DNA of 64,000 bases from Lactobacillus laiwuensis (GTDB taxonomy: Bacteria; Bacillota; Bacilli; Lactobacillales; Lactobacillaceae). This document shows positions 18,110 to 27,643 of this stretch, in pieces. The position numbers and the translations under genes were made by a program. The notes under the pieces are model-generated. The model made no database searches. It was given only the letters and a program-made list of their open reading frames with translations, and was not told the DNA's origin. The stretch spans positions 1 to 64,000 of the forward strand of contig NZ_BPPB01000005.1 of the NCBI RefSeq assembly GCF_019972835.1, written 5' to 3'. Numbering within the stretch: the first letter of the stretch is position 1; each line of letters begins with the position of its first letter.

Positions 18110-18976
18110 ATGACCAGAAAACATAAAACTATCATAGCAGGCACATTGTTATTAGTGTTATTGCTACTTGCGGTTTACATCTTCAAAAACAACTACCAAA
18201 AAGAAAATGGTGCCAGCATTCGCATCGCTACGCCAACACTTTTTGTACATGGCTGGGGCAGCAGTTACCATGCTGAAGAAAGTATGGTGGCTTATGCGCA
18301 AAAACAGCATGCTACTAATTCTGTTATTCGTGCCGATGTTAGCTCTAATGGTAAAGTCACCTTAATAGGGACAATAAAAAAGCGGGCTAAAAACCCGGTA
18401 GTTGAAGTCAACCTCCAAAATAATAAGAGCATTTTTGCTGGAACAAATAATCAAATTGCTGCCATGAATAAAAGCAGCAATTATATTAAAGACGTAATTA
18501 ATGCACTGCAAAAAAGGTACCGTTTTAACCGCATCAATTTAGTAGGACATTCAATGGGTAATTTACAAATTGCCTATTACTTGCGCAATAATGCCACTAA
18601 TTCGCACATGCCTCACCTAAATAAACAGGTTTCGATTGCCGGCCATTATAACGGTTATATTGGAGAACAAGGGGCACCAAATAAAACTGTCTTAAATCGC
18701 GCTGGCAAACCGCAAAAAATGAGTGCAGGCTACCGCGGACTTCTAAGTTTGAGAAAAAAATTTCCTCAAAATACTGACGTCTTGAATATCTATGGTGATA
18801 TGGGGTCTGGCAGTGATGGTGACGTTACCGTTAACTCTGCTCGCTCTTACCGTTACTTAGTCAGTAAACGCGCCCGTTCATATCAGGAAAAAGAAATACG
18901 TGGTCCTCGCGCTCAACACAGTAAACTACACGAAAATAGTAAGGTTGACCGTTTATTAGTTAACTTTCTCTGGTAA
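18110..18976 (+). CDS. Membrane-anchored alpha/beta hydrolase (DUF915 type)
   Basis: A 288-residue protein with an N-terminal membrane segment (residues 8-25) and an extracytoplasmic hydrolase domain. The oxyanion region TPTLFVHGWGSS and the nucleophile elbow GHSMGN (Ser near 147) are visible, with a late His near QHSKLHEN. DUF915 members in lactobacilli are surface esterase-like proteins of unknown substrate. It follows the DXS-like gene by 36 bp behind AGGAGC. Its stop lies only 5 bp from the stop of the opposing MerR gene, with no terminator between. Confidence 0.82.
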   Translation: MTRKHKTIIAGTLLLVLLLLAVYIFKNNYQKENGASIRIATPTLFVHGWGSSYHAEESMVAYAQKQHATNSVIRADVSSNGKVTLIGTIKKRAKNPVVEVNLQNNKSIFAGTNNQIAAMNKSSNYIKDVINALQKRYRFNRINLVGHSMGNLQIAYYLRNNATNSHMPHLNKQVSIAGHYNGYIGEQGAPNKTVLNRAGKPQKMSAGYRGLLSLRKKFPQNTDVLNIYGDMGSGSDGDVTVNSARSYRYLVSKRARSYQEKEIRGPRAQHSKLHENSKVDRLLVNFLW

Positions 18977-18981
18977 TTAGC

Positions 18982-19335
18982 TTATTGTATTTTACCTTGG
19001 TCGTATAAACTAATCTTATTTTTCAAACGAACAATAGTAGCCTGAATGTTCTGATCTTGCTTTTCTAACCTATGCAATTCTTTGACTAAAATTTGCCGTC
19101 TGGGTTTCTTAGTATCACTGCCCTGCTGCATCAATTTAGTATATTCCAGCAAATCATTAACTGGAATTTTAACTTGACGCATGCACTTAATAAAACTAAT
19201 CCAGGTAAGATCTTTTTCCTCATAGTTTCTAACTCCGTGCTCTTTTTTGACTTCAGGTATCAGACCCATTTTTTCATAATATCTAAGAGTTACAGGAGTT
19301 AAATCTACTCTTTCAGCCACTTCCGATATTTTCAT
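18982..19335 (-). CDS. MerR-family transcriptional regulator
   Basis: A 117-residue regulator with the N-terminal winged helix of MerR proteins (MKISEVAERVDLTPVTLRYYE, residues 1-21, and GLIPEVKKEHGVRNYEEKDL). A coiled-coil dimerisation helix covers about residues 75-113. There are no metal-binding cysteines, so an NmlR/AdhR-like sensor or effector-free type is likely. AGAGGAA precedes the ATG. A perfect 24-bp palindrome lies 22 bp upstream and is probably its own operator. Confidence 0.85.
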   Translation of the reverse strand: MKISEVAERVDLTPVTLRYYEKMGLIPEVKKEHGVRNYEEKDLTWISFIKCMRQVKIPVNDLLEYTKLMQQGSDTKKPRRQILVKELHRLEKQDQNIQATIVRLKNKISLYDQGKIQ

Positions 19336-19357
19336 TATTGTTCCTCTTTCTGATAGA

Positions 19358-19381
19358 CCTAAACTTAGATCTAAGTTTAGG
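19358..19381 (-). promoter_or_regulatory. Perfect 24-bp palindrome, likely MerR operator
   Basis: CCTAAACTTAGA / TCTAAGTTTAGG is a perfect dyad at 19358-19381, immediately upstream of the MerR gene. MerR proteins bind such dyads between the -35 and -10 elements. I cannot identify the flanking promoter hexamers with confidence. Confidence 0.65.
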
Positions 19382-19448
19382 CATTAGCTAAAAAAATATA
19401 TTAGGTTGACTGCAGCAATTTTACTCGTTTTTTCAGCCTAATATCGTT

Positions 19449-19486
19449 AAAAAGTAGCCTATAGTTAACAGTTATAGGCGCTTTTT
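19449..19486 (+). terminator. Terminator-like hairpin between divergent MerR and LysR genes
   Basis: Stem GCCTATA / TATAGGC (19457-19463 with 19473-19479), flanked by an A-run and CTTTTT. No rightward gene ends here, so it may stop read-through from the hydrolase gene across the antisense of merR, or end an unannotated small RNA. Confidence 0.55.
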
Positions 19487-19628
19487 ATCTTTCGATTTTA
19501 CCGATTAGTTAAAATTTTAGTCATACTACTTTTTTATGTAAAATACTTTTTAAACATGATCTAGTATAACTTGTTTGCATTAAAGGGACTTTTTAGAGGC
19601 AAAAACAATTTAGCAAGGAGAAGATAAT

Positions 19629-20507
19629 ATGGAACTAAGAGTTTTAAATTACTTTGTAGCCGTGGCCCAAGAAGGCAATATGACTCGTGCCGCCAAAAAG
19701 CTGCTTATCTCCCAGCCAGCTTTATCAAGACAAATTGCTGAACTGGAAGCTGAGCTTGGCGTTAAATTGTTTAGCCGTAAGTCGCGGCATTTAGCTTTAA
19801 CTCCAGCAGGTCATTATTTACTTGAACAGGCACAGGAAATTTTAGATTTAACTGCTAAAACGAAAAGAAACTTGACAAAAGCTTCTTTTATTAGTGGCGA
19901 TTTAACCATCGCTGCGGGAGAAAGCCTCGGGATGCAGCGGGTCATGAATGTGGTCAGCGCAATTATTAAAGAGCATCCTTCTGTTAAAATTCACTTATTA
20001 AGTGGAGACTACAGTTATGCCGAACGCAAGTTAGACAACGGGACGGTTGACTTTGCAGTCATTATCGGGAACGTTCCTTTAGCTAATTACGCCTCTTTAA
20101 CTTTACCCGAAAGAGATACTTGGGGAATTTTAATGCCTGCTAATGATCCTTTAGCGCAAAAAGCAGTGATCAAACCAGAAGATTTACAAGGACGCTCTTT
20201 ATTAAATTCACAGCAAGCGCAAAAAATGCACCTTTTTCAAAACTGGCTAGGAAATTATTACGATTCAGTCAATTTTATTGGCAGTTATAATTTAAATTTT
20301 AACGGTACTTTGATGGTTAAGAATCATGCCGCATTAATGCTTACTCTAGATAAATTAGCTGATACTTCGAAAAATTCGGGCATTACGTTTAGAAAATTAC
20401 AGCCAGAGCTGCAGCAAGCTATCAGGGTAGTTTGGAAACGTGAAGTTAACTTATCACCAGTTGCAGAATTATTTTTAAAATTATTGCAGGAATCAATTTT
20501 TGAGTAA
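19629..20507 (+). CDS. LysR-family transcriptional regulator
   Basis: A 292-residue regulator with a typical N-terminal winged helix-turn-helix (LNYFVAVAQEGNMTRAAKKL, SQPALSRQIAELE) and a periplasmic-binding-like effector domain from about residue 90. AAGGAG is at 19615-19621. No adjacent divergent gene is an obvious target, and the effector is unknown. Transcription ends at the bidirectional hairpin downstream. Confidence 0.85.
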   Translation: MELRVLNYFVAVAQEGNMTRAAKKLLISQPALSRQIAELEAELGVKLFSRKSRHLALTPAGHYLLEQAQEILDLTAKTKRNLTKASFISGDLTIAAGESLGMQRVMNVVSAIIKEHPSVKIHLLSGDYSYAERKLDNGTVDFAVIIGNVPLANYASLTLPERDTWGILMPANDPLAQKAVIKPEDLQGRSLLNSQQAQKMHLFQNWLGNYYDSVNFIGSYNLNFNGTLMVKNHAALMLTLDKLADTSKNSGITFRKLQPELQQAIRVVWKREVNLSPVAELFLKLLQESIFE

Positions 20508-20548
20508 TAGGATTTAATGCAATAAAAGAAAAAGAGTTTAAGAGACTT

Positions 20549-20583
20549 AAAAAGCCCTGTAGCCATAAGCTACAGAGCTTTTT
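20549..20583 (+). terminator. Bidirectional terminator
   Basis: Stem CTGTAGC / GCTACAG, extended through one mismatch by GC/GC and A5/T5 (20549-20563 with 20569-20583). It separates the LysR gene from the converging ABC operon. Confidence 0.8.
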
Positions 20584-20587
20584 AGTG

Positions 20588-21364
20588 TTAGCTGCCAGTA
20601 CTTTGGTATTTTTGTAAAAACACTCGCCATAACTGATAAATTAGGATAAAAAAGAATACACAGGCGCCAGGAATTAGTAAAAGCCAGACCCACTCGTGCT
20701 TAACTGCAATTTTTTCTTGTGGAATTGAAGCAACCCAGCCGATTGGCAAGATAAAGGTCATAATTAGCCTTAAAGCCGACGAATAGATCGCTAACGGGTA
20801 TTTACTCATGTCAAAAAAGTCAAATGTTGTTTCTGCCAAGTTGGCTAAACCATTAGAAAGTAGTGCAACGATATTACCTAATACAGCTAGTCCTAAGAAG
20901 ATGAGAGAAGTAAAAAGCGAGATAAAAATAAACATGACCGTGATATACCACGGATTATGTAACTGAATATCCACAATTATCAACAACAAAAGCGCAACAA
21001 TTAAATCGCCCCACGCATCTTCATCGACTCGTTCATTAACAAGCTGAAATAAAGGATTGACTGGTTTAATTAAGATTGTATCTAAGCACCCGTCATGAAT
21101 ATAATCAGAAATGTTGAGTGCATTGATAAAAAAGCAGCGAAAAATAGCAAAAGCTAAAGTTGCCAAGGCATAAGTTAAAAGCAGCTGTGCAAAACTATAG
21201 CCTTTAATGCGGGGCACAATATTAAAAATAAATCTTAAAGCGAGGATATTAAGCAAGTTTTGAATGATCATCCCTGCTAGCGCAAAATAAAAGTCCAGGT
21301 CATAAACAGCAAGTGCTTTTAAATTTACTTTTAAATAAGTGGCTAACAATTTTAAATATCTCAT
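20588..21364 (-). CDS. ABC-2 family permease (second of pair)
   Basis: A 258-residue membrane protein with about six hydrophobic helices. A cytoplasmic loop segment (SDYIHDGCLDTILIKPVNPL) is characteristic of the DUF990-type ABC-2 permeases that come in pairs. It is the last gene of a three-gene operon, 2 bp after the first permease gene. The family is thought to export an unknown substrate. Confidence 0.8.
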   Translation of the reverse strand: MRYLKLLATYLKVNLKALAVYDLDFYFALAGMIIQNLLNILALRFIFNIVPRIKGYSFAQLLLTYALATLAFAIFRCFFINALNISDYIHDGCLDTILIKPVNPLFQLVNERVDEDAWGDLIVALLLLIIVDIQLHNPWYITVMFIFISLFTSLIFLGLAVLGNIVALLSNGLANLAETTFDFFDMSKYPLAIYSSALRLIMTFILPIGWVASIPQEKIAVKHEWVWLLLIPGACVFFFILIYQLWRVFLQKYQSTGS

Positions 21365-21366
21365 TA

Positions 21367-22137
21367 TTACCCTCCTTGAATCACAGTTGAAACAACGGAG
21401 CGCTTAAACAAGAATTTAAAAAGTACGTTGAACAGGATAATGTAGAAAAGCTGGATCAAAACTACTTGAATAAATAAACTCCACGATGGCTTTTGTGCCA
21501 GCATTCCTACTGCACCAAATGAATACTGAAATGGCAGAAAAGATGCCACCTTTTTAATTACGGCAGGATAAAAATTGGTTGGGAAAATGTTGCCAGCTAA
21601 AACAAGTAATATTGCCTCTTTAAAAGTGGAGATGCCCCAAATACTATAAGTGTAAAAAGAAAACGTCCCTAAAAGCAGTTCCAGCTCAAAATATAATAGA
21701 TAAGCTAAAATTGCTGTCACTAAGACCATTAAAATGGTGCTGAGTGCAATTTTAAAGTTCAGGATCCATAAACAAACTAATAAATCCACTGTACCAATCA
21801 CTGCAAATTTGACAACTGAATAGCCAATGCTTTCCCACAATAGTTGCGTTGCAAATGCTACTGGTTTTAACAGGTCAAGTGCAATATCACCAGAACGAAC
21901 TTTATCATTCACATCGTAGCTGGTTTTAGGAAAAAGCACGGTCAAAAGCTGCATTAATACCAAATAACTAATTGTTTGTTTAAATTCACCGTTTGGCTTG
22001 CCAGTTAGAACAGCTTGCCACAAAAAATACTGTACGGTAAGCGAAATTAAAGATGAAAACAGCCAGAAAATCAAAGCATATTTTGAGGCTAGACCTTTTT
22101 TTATTCCTATTTTAATGAGCATTAGCCTATATTTCAT
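21367..22137 (-). CDS. ABC-2 family permease (first of pair)
   Basis: A 256-residue membrane protein with about six hydrophobic helices and the loop motif VNDKVRSGDIALDLLKPVAF, parallel to the corresponding loop of the next gene. AGGAGGTG precedes the ATG, which overlaps the ATPase stop as ATGA. Together with the second permease it would form a heterodimeric channel. Confidence 0.8.
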   Translation of the reverse strand: MKYRLMLIKIGIKKGLASKYALIFWLFSSLISLTVQYFLWQAVLTGKPNGEFKQTISYLVLMQLLTVLFPKTSYDVNDKVRSGDIALDLLKPVAFATQLLWESIGYSVVKFAVIGTVDLLVCLWILNFKIALSTILMVLVTAILAYLLYFELELLLGTFSFYTYSIWGISTFKEAILLVLAGNIFPTNFYPAVIKKVASFLPFQYSFGAVGMLAQKPSWSLFIQVVLIQLFYIILFNVLFKFLFKRSVVSTVIQGG

Positions 22138-23081
22138 TGCTGCACCTCCTGCTGTTTGAGGTGCGCCAATAAATATGCCAATTTATTGCTCTTAACTTCA
22201 ATATTGGCAACTGGGATGCGGGCAGTAATTGTACTTAACACTTCTTTCAGATTTTCTTGCTTAATGCCTGCAATCTGGTATGAACCGTTTTTAAGCTGCA
22301 TCATGTTGGGCCATTGCTTAATTAAATCAGCACTTAATTTATCTGCACTGGTAAACGTGACCGTTGTGGGCACATCTAATTCTGCTAGTTGTAGACTACT
22401 TTGATCTAATACCAACTGGCCTTGATTCAGGATTAAAATGCGTAAGCATACTTTGGCTACTTCATCGAGATCGTGCGAAGTGAAAATGATCGTTTTATCA
22501 GTCAATTGTTGTAAAAATTGCGTGATGCTATTTTTAGTCAGAACGTCAAGTCCAATTGTGGGTTCATCTAAAATAAGCAGTTCAGGATCGTGAATAAGAG
22601 CTGCAATAAATTCAGCTTTCATCCTTTGACCCAAACTAAGGGTGCGCACCGGTTGCGTTAAAAACTCGGTAGCCTGCAACATCCGCGCTAACTTTGTTAC
22701 CCGTTTGGTAAAAATATCCTCCGGTACTTGATATATTTCACGGTTGAGTTTGAAGGTGTCTATTGCGGGCAAGTCCCAGCGTAATTGGCTTCTTTGCCCG
22801 AATACTACTCCTATTTTAGCCGCATTTTTTTGTCTGTTATTAAGCGGATCTCTACCAAAAGTCTTGATACTGCCGCCATCAGGCTGCAAAATACCTAAAA
22901 TCATTTTGATCAAGGTTGACTTGCCGGAACCATTTAACCCCACTAAGCCAACATGATCTCCTTGATGAATCTCTAGAGAAACATTTTTTACTGCGTCAAA
23001 AATGCGATATTCTTTGTGAAACAGCTTAGCTGCTTTCACCTTACGATACCGTTTCACCAGGTTCTTGGTTTCAATTATCAT
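22134..23081 (-). CDS. ABC transporter ATP-binding protein
   Basis: A 315-residue nucleotide-binding subunit: Walker A GLNGSGKST, signature TLSLGQRMKAEF, Walker B LLILDEPTIGLD and switch His in IIFTSHDLDEV. The LSLGQRM signature and long C-terminal extension fit the COG4586-type ATPases associated with paired DUF990 permeases. It is the first gene of the operon, with GGGGAA before its ATG. Substrate unknown. Confidence 0.85.
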   Translation of the reverse strand: MIIETKNLVKRYRKVKAAKLFHKEYRIFDAVKNVSLEIHQGDHVGLVGLNGSGKSTLIKMILGILQPDGGSIKTFGRDPLNNRQKNAAKIGVVFGQRSQLRWDLPAIDTFKLNREIYQVPEDIFTKRVTKLARMLQATEFLTQPVRTLSLGQRMKAEFIAALIHDPELLILDEPTIGLDVLTKNSITQFLQQLTDKTIIFTSHDLDEVAKVCLRILILNQGQLVLDQSSLQLAELDVPTTVTFTSADKLSADLIKQWPNMMQLKNGSYQIAGIKQENLKEVLSTITARIPVANIEVKSNKLAYLLAHLKQQEVQQ

Positions 23082-23214
23082 TAATTATTCCCCAATACTT
23101 AATTCAGAGTGCAGGTTTCATCCCCAAATAAAAACCAACATTTACCTTGAACCGGCGTTTCCAAATCATAGCGCCATTATAGCGCTTAATTCTTATTTTT
23201 CCAAACTCCTGCAG

Positions 23215-24108
23215 TTACTTTGAAAATAAAGCCAAGATAAAAATGGCCACAATTACCAAGATATCTGCAAATTTCATCTTTTCTTTAAGGAAAATATCGC
23301 CAAAGATGACGCTGTATAAAGAGGTCATATTTAAAAAGATCCAGGCAATGCTTGAGTTGGGTGAAGACGTTGCCAAAGTATAAGTTACTTGCGCTAAAAG
23401 AGTCAAAACCGCCCGGGAACCATAAATTAGATAAACCTTACCTTTGAGATTTTCAGCGCTGATTTTAAGAGTTTTGTTTTTATAAATAAAAGTAATTAAG
23501 GTAATTAAGCAGCGCACATAAATTGTCATGATAGTAAAAAAGACCAGATCAATCGGTTTGATAAGGCCTTTGGTTAATAACGGCGAAAGTGCCGCTTGAA
23601 TAATCAACAAGGGCGCAATGACGGCAAATGTGGTTAATAAAATTTTCAAATTTAAATTATTGTGGCGCTGTTCGAAAACAATATAAATAACTACGATCAC
23701 CGTGGAAATAATCGAAACCAGATATGAGGATTTGCTAAAGTAGCCCATAGTCAGCAAGATGGCCCAAGGAATAAAAAGATCGGTCACCTTGCTCAAAAGC
23801 ACAGACTGCATAATTGAAACTTTTTTGAACACATAGCTGTAACCATAGGCAACTATCTGCGCCAAAAAAGCATATAAAAGGACTTTAATAAGATAGTTGT
23901 TGGTTATTCTGGGACTAGGAAAATTGTGCAAGACGTAAATTAGAAAGAAAGTCACTAAAACCGAGCTACAAATATTATTTAAAAAGTTCACATCAATTGA
24001 GCTTTGCTTCCGATACCCCATTTGATAACGGTCAATAACTGATATTATTCCCCTGGAAAATGATGAAATAGTGGCAAAAATAATCAACCAAATATTACTG
24101 ATAATCAT
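23215..24108 (-). CDS. DMT/EamA-like membrane transporter
   Basis: A 297-residue protein with about ten hydrophobic helices in two similar halves, ending in the EamA-like motif NMTSLYSVIFGDIFLKEKM...AIFILAL. The drug/metabolite transporter superfamily moves small metabolites; the substrate here is unknown. GGAGGAA stands just before the ATG at 24108. It appears to be transcribed alone. Confidence 0.72.
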   Translation of the reverse strand: MIISNIWLIIFATISSFSRGIISVIDRYQMGYRKQSSIDVNFLNNICSSVLVTFFLIYVLHNFPSPRITNNYLIKVLLYAFLAQIVAYGYSYVFKKVSIMQSVLLSKVTDLFIPWAILLTMGYFSKSSYLVSIISTVIVVIYIVFEQRHNNLNLKILLTTFAVIAPLLIIQAALSPLLTKGLIKPIDLVFFTIMTIYVRCLITLITFIYKNKTLKISAENLKGKVYLIYGSRAVLTLLAQVTYTLATSSPNSSIAWIFLNMTSLYSVIFGDIFLKEKMKFADILVIVAIFILALFSK

Positions 24109-24445
24109 GCTTCCTCCATATGAAAAACATAGTCTAGAACTATTACTAATATTTTGGTCTTTGCAGCCACAATTAAAAAGTCAGAGAAATATTTATTATC
24201 AATAACTATGAGTTGTCTAGTTACTAAAATCCAGCCATTGGACATACAAAGTTTAAATGTATTCAAATGATGTTCACTTAAGACTAATCATAAAAAACAC
24301 ATTATTTGGTTTGAATAGTATTTTATTATACACCAAGTTTAAAATTCAAAAAAGTGGCTGTGAGACTTAAAATACTTTCATAAATACTAGTTATTGCTTA
24401 AAGATTAGTAGCAAGGTTCCATGAGCAAATTAATTGGTTTCACAT
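24109..24445. other. AT-rich intergenic region without a gene
   Basis: I see no supportable coding frame or RNA. It presumably carries the leftward promoter of the DMT transporter at its left end. Confidence 0.5.
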
Positions 24446-24479
24446 AAAAAGACTAGGATTTTTCCGTCCTAGTCTTTTT
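24446..24479 (-). terminator. Terminator of the NatAB-like operon
   Basis: A perfect 13-bp stem (24446-24458 with 24467-24479) with A5/T5 edges lies next to the stop codon of the leftward permease gene. Confidence 0.85.
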
Positions 24480-24485
24480 TATTAC

Positions 24486-25709
24486 TTATGCTTTACTATA
24501 TGCCAGTCCTCGTTTTAGTCTCTGCCAAAAACTGGTATCTTCTGTTTGTAAAATTACCCCTTGATAGATTTTACTAATATATACTGTCATGCCAATAATA
24601 CTTACTATTAAAATTACCAGCGACAGAATAACTTCCATATTACCCACATGACCATTAATTATACGAATTGGCATCATGAATGAAGAAAAGAATGGTACAT
24701 AGGATAATACTTGTGGCAGAATTTGTTCGGGGTTAGAAATAAAGGCAAGCGACAGGAAAAAGGCAATAAGGGAAATCATCGTAGTGCCTTGAGCAGCTTT
24801 TGAAGAATCTTCTGGCTTAGCCACTAAAGCCCCTGAAAAGGCTGCTAATATCGTATAAATAATTACACCCAGAATCAGGAAAATGAGATTGACATTTACC
24901 AAATTGCCCAGAATTTTATTTATTACTACCTGGTTGTCATGCATGAAAGAAGCCGTAATTTTTGCATGTAAAGCCCAGCGGTAAGTGGCCCAGCCGCCAA
25001 CAATATAGATTAAAAGTTGCGTAATAATTACACCGAAAATGCCCAGAATTTTGCCTAAGAAATATTTTGCCGCAGTTGTACTGGAAAAAATGATTTCCAT
25101 AATCTTCGTACCCTTTTCAGAAGCTATTTCTTGAGCTGTAATGCTACTGTAGGAAAGCAAAACCATGTAAACGACCATAATCACTATAATTAATGACACC
25201 ATTTTAGCCAGTTTATCGCCCAGCTGCTTTTTCTGGAGGATCTCACTATACTGCGGTTGCTGTTGTAAGGCCTTAAGCTGATGTGGCGCCAATTGCGCTT
25301 GCTGCAAATTAAGCTGACTCTGCAAGACTTGTAAATAGCTTTTTACTTTGGGTTTCAATTCATCATCAATAGGTGACGCTCCATGATAAATGGCCTTAAC
25401 TTGGTTTTTTTGCATGCCAAATACCAGGTAACCATCAATCTTTTCTTTTTTGACAGCCCTTTTAGCAGATTCAGCGGTTTTAATTTTAGAATCAACATAT
25501 TTATCATTATTTTTAATAAAGTTTTGGCGAACTTGCTCATTGGAACTGATAACTGCAATCTGACTGTCTGAATCAGAACTAGCACCGATAGCTCCTCCTA
25601 AAGCACTACAGCCAATTATGAAAAACGGGCCCAATATCAAAAGCAGAAAAGACCAAGATTTAACTTGATGCCAATAAGTTTGCAGTGTTACGGTCCATAA
25701 TTTATTCAT
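24486..25709 (-). CDS. ABC-2 transporter permease, NatB-like
   Basis: A 407-residue membrane protein. One N-terminal helix (SFLLLILGPFFIIG) is followed by a long extracytoplasmic domain (about residues 45-170) and then a cluster of about five helices, the layout of NatB-type export permeases. The ATG at 25709 overlaps the end of the ATPase gene by 8 nt and is preferred over upstream codons inside that gene. Na+ or drug extrusion is known in the family; here it is inference. Confidence 0.8.
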   Translation of the reverse strand: MNKLWTVTLQTYWHQVKSWSFLLLILGPFFIIGCSALGGAIGASSDSDSQIAVISSNEQVRQNFIKNNDKYVDSKIKTAESAKRAVKKEKIDGYLVFGMQKNQVKAIYHGASPIDDELKPKVKSYLQVLQSQLNLQQAQLAPHQLKALQQQPQYSEILQKKQLGDKLAKMVSLIIVIMVVYMVLLSYSSITAQEIASEKGTKIMEIIFSSTTAAKYFLGKILGIFGVIITQLLIYIVGGWATYRWALHAKITASFMHDNQVVINKILGNLVNVNLIFLILGVIIYTILAAFSGALVAKPEDSSKAAQGTTMISLIAFFLSLAFISNPEQILPQVLSYVPFFSSFMMPIRIINGHVGNMEVILSLVILIVSIIGMTVYISKIYQGVILQTEDTSFWQRLKRGLAYSKA

Positions 25710-26598
25710 GTCGTTCACCAGCTTCCATTCTAAATATTTCGTCAAGCGTTGGTGGTTGTTGCCGGAACTCTTCAACATATTCGCCATTTGTCAATGCGTC
25801 AAAAACTTCCGGACCGCTGTTTTCATCGTCAATCCGTAAAAGATATTGACCATGCGCTTTCTTTGCTACTTTTTTAACGTGAGGGAGCTGCTGCAATTCT
25901 GCAAGCGACTTAGTAGTTTTGCAGTAAATTTCCGTTTTACCAAATGAGTCACGAACAGCGTCAACTGTACCACTTAAAACAACTTGTCCCTTTTTCAACA
26001 TGATTAAACTATCGCAAATTTCTTCGACATTTGACATATCGTGACTGGAAAAGATAATTGCTGCATTATTCTTTTTAGCATCTAAAACTGCGTTTTTAAG
26101 CAAATCTGCATTTACCGGATCCAAACCACTAAAGGGCTCATCCAAAATAATTAACTTGGGCTGATGAATTAAAGTACAAATTAACTGCACTTTCTGCTGA
26201 TTACCCTTCGAAAGTGTTTTTATTTTGTCACTTTTCTTACCCTGCACATCAAAGCGTTTCAGCCAGTCATCAATTTGCGGTTTTATCTCTTTTGCAGGGC
26301 GGCTTTTTAGCTCCGCCAAATAAACAATTTGCTGCTCAATAGTCATTTTGGGTAGTAAACTGCGTTCTTCCGGCAAATAGCCTATCGTATCAAAAGTTTT
26401 TTCAGTAATGGGCTGATCTTCCCAGGAAATTTTTCCGTCGTAATGAAGAAAATTTAAAATACTGTGAAAAGTGGTGGTTTTTCCTGCGCCATTTTGACCA
26501 ATCAAACCCATGATTTCACCAGGCTGAATGGTAAAGTTAACGTCTTTAAGAGCCTGAAAATCACCAAAGCGCTTACTTAAATGCTCTACTTTTAGCAT
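25702..26598 (-). CDS. ABC transporter ATP-binding protein, NatA-like
   Basis: A 298-residue nucleotide-binding subunit: Walker A GQNGAGKTT, signature LSKGNQQKVQL, Walker B LIILDEPFSGLD and His switch IIFSSHDMSNVE. The C-terminal extension is typical of ATPases paired with NatB-like permeases. The ATG at 26598 follows GGAGGGA by 3 nt; a longer frame to 26649 lacks support. It heads a two-gene operon. Confidence 0.85.
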   Translation of the reverse strand: MLKVEHLSKRFGDFQALKDVNFTIQPGEIMGLIGQNGAGKTTTFHSILNFLHYDGKISWEDQPITEKTFDTIGYLPEERSLLPKMTIEQQIVYLAELKSRPAKEIKPQIDDWLKRFDVQGKKSDKIKTLSKGNQQKVQLICTLIHQPKLIILDEPFSGLDPVNADLLKNAVLDAKKNNAAIIFSSHDMSNVEEICDSLIMLKKGQVVLSGTVDAVRDSFGKTEIYCKTTKSLAELQQLPHVKKVAKKAHGQYLLRIDDENSGPEVFDALTNGEYVEEFRQQPPTLDEIFRMEAGERHE

Positions 26599-26818
26599 AG
26601 CTCCCTCCTTTATTCTAATAACAATATAAGCAGATTTTACCATATGCACTAATATAAGCGAAATAGTTTTTTAATTTAAGCAGACTTAAAGCAACAATAT
26701 TTGCAATACTACTTTCATTCATCTTTTACTGAGTTTTAGCTCAAAGTAAAAAGACTAATAAATCACGTTAACAAAACATTAATTTATTAGCCTATTAAAA
26801 TTTTTGATCAAAATATTT

Positions 26819-27496
26819 TTACTGGAAGTTTGTAATTGCCTGTGCAATAGGTACTGAGCCATTAGCAATATCAAATTCCTTTTGGTGTAATTTTCCCGTT
26901 AAAATAATGTCAGCAACTGTTCGGGCCACATCTTGACGAGTAATTGTCATATCTGCAATAGAATCAGTAAAATGATTTGCCACTTTGATCTTTCCCGTTC
27001 CCTTTTGATTAGTCAGTGCCACTGGCCGCAAAATTGTATAGTCGAGTGAACTGTGCAATAACCACTGATCAGCATAATATTTTGCCGCATAGTAATAATT
27101 TTGTGGTCCTGCTGCTGGCGCATTATCCGACCAAAAGCTGCGATCGTCAGATTTAATTGCACTAATCATGATAAAACGGTGAACGCCAGTTTCTTTTGCC
27201 GCATTAATTGCTTTGACTGCTCCATCAAGGTCAATCATCATCGTTGCATCAGCACCGGTTTTGCCACCTGAACCCGCCGCAAATACAACTACATCAACCG
27301 TTTGCATTACTTTTACCAATTGCCCTTGCGGTCCTGCTAGATCAATAAATGCGGTAGTAATTCCCTTTTCTTGATAGGCTTTTTCCTGCTCATGGGAGCG
27401 CAAACCGGCAATGACCTGGCAAGTCGTACTTTCTTGTAGCATTTTTACCAATAATTGCCCAATCTGTCCGTGAGCACCAATTATCAGAACTTTCAT
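26819..27496 (-). CDS. NAD(P)H-binding atypical short-chain dehydrogenase
   Basis: A 225-residue Rossmann-fold protein beginning MKVLIIGAHGQIGQLL, with VVFAAGSGG and the YYAAKYYADQWL block (Tyr/Lys region). It resembles the NmrA/YwnB-like atypical SDRs, many of which are of unknown function or act as redox sensors. I prefer the ATG at 27496 because GGAGTGA lies upstream and the cofactor motif follows at once. It is transcribed alone. Confidence 0.8.
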   Translation of the reverse strand: MKVLIIGAHGQIGQLLVKMLQESTTCQVIAGLRSHEQEKAYQEKGITTAFIDLAGPQGQLVKVMQTVDVVVFAAGSGGKTGADATMMIDLDGAVKAINAAKETGVHRFIMISAIKSDDRSFWSDNAPAAGPQNYYYAAKYYADQWLLHSSLDYTILRPVALTNQKGTGKIKVANHFTDSIADMTITRQDVARTVADIILTGKLHQKEFDIANGSVPIAQAITNFQ

Positions 27497-27565
27497 TTTG
27501 TAATCACTCCATCCACAATAGTTCATTTTATTATAGTTTAACCGCGTATTTCAAAAATGCACTAT

Positions 27566-27608
27566 AAAAGGGCTCTTGACTAATCACTATTAGTTTTAGA
27601 ACCCTTTT
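27566..27608 (-). terminator. Terminator after treP
   Basis: A long stem beginning AAAAGGG and ending CCCTTTT (27566-27608, with inner pairs ACTAAT/ATTAGT) lies 36 bp beyond the treP stop. It can also face rightward. Confidence 0.7.
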
Positions 27609-27643
27609 AGATAATTCAAATGTTTTATTAATTAATCATATCA

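Noticed and set aside
23170-23186. Hairpin AGCGC/GCGCT between the DMT transporter and ABC genes
   Set aside because: Only 5 bp and without a U-tract in the relevant direction; too weak to call.
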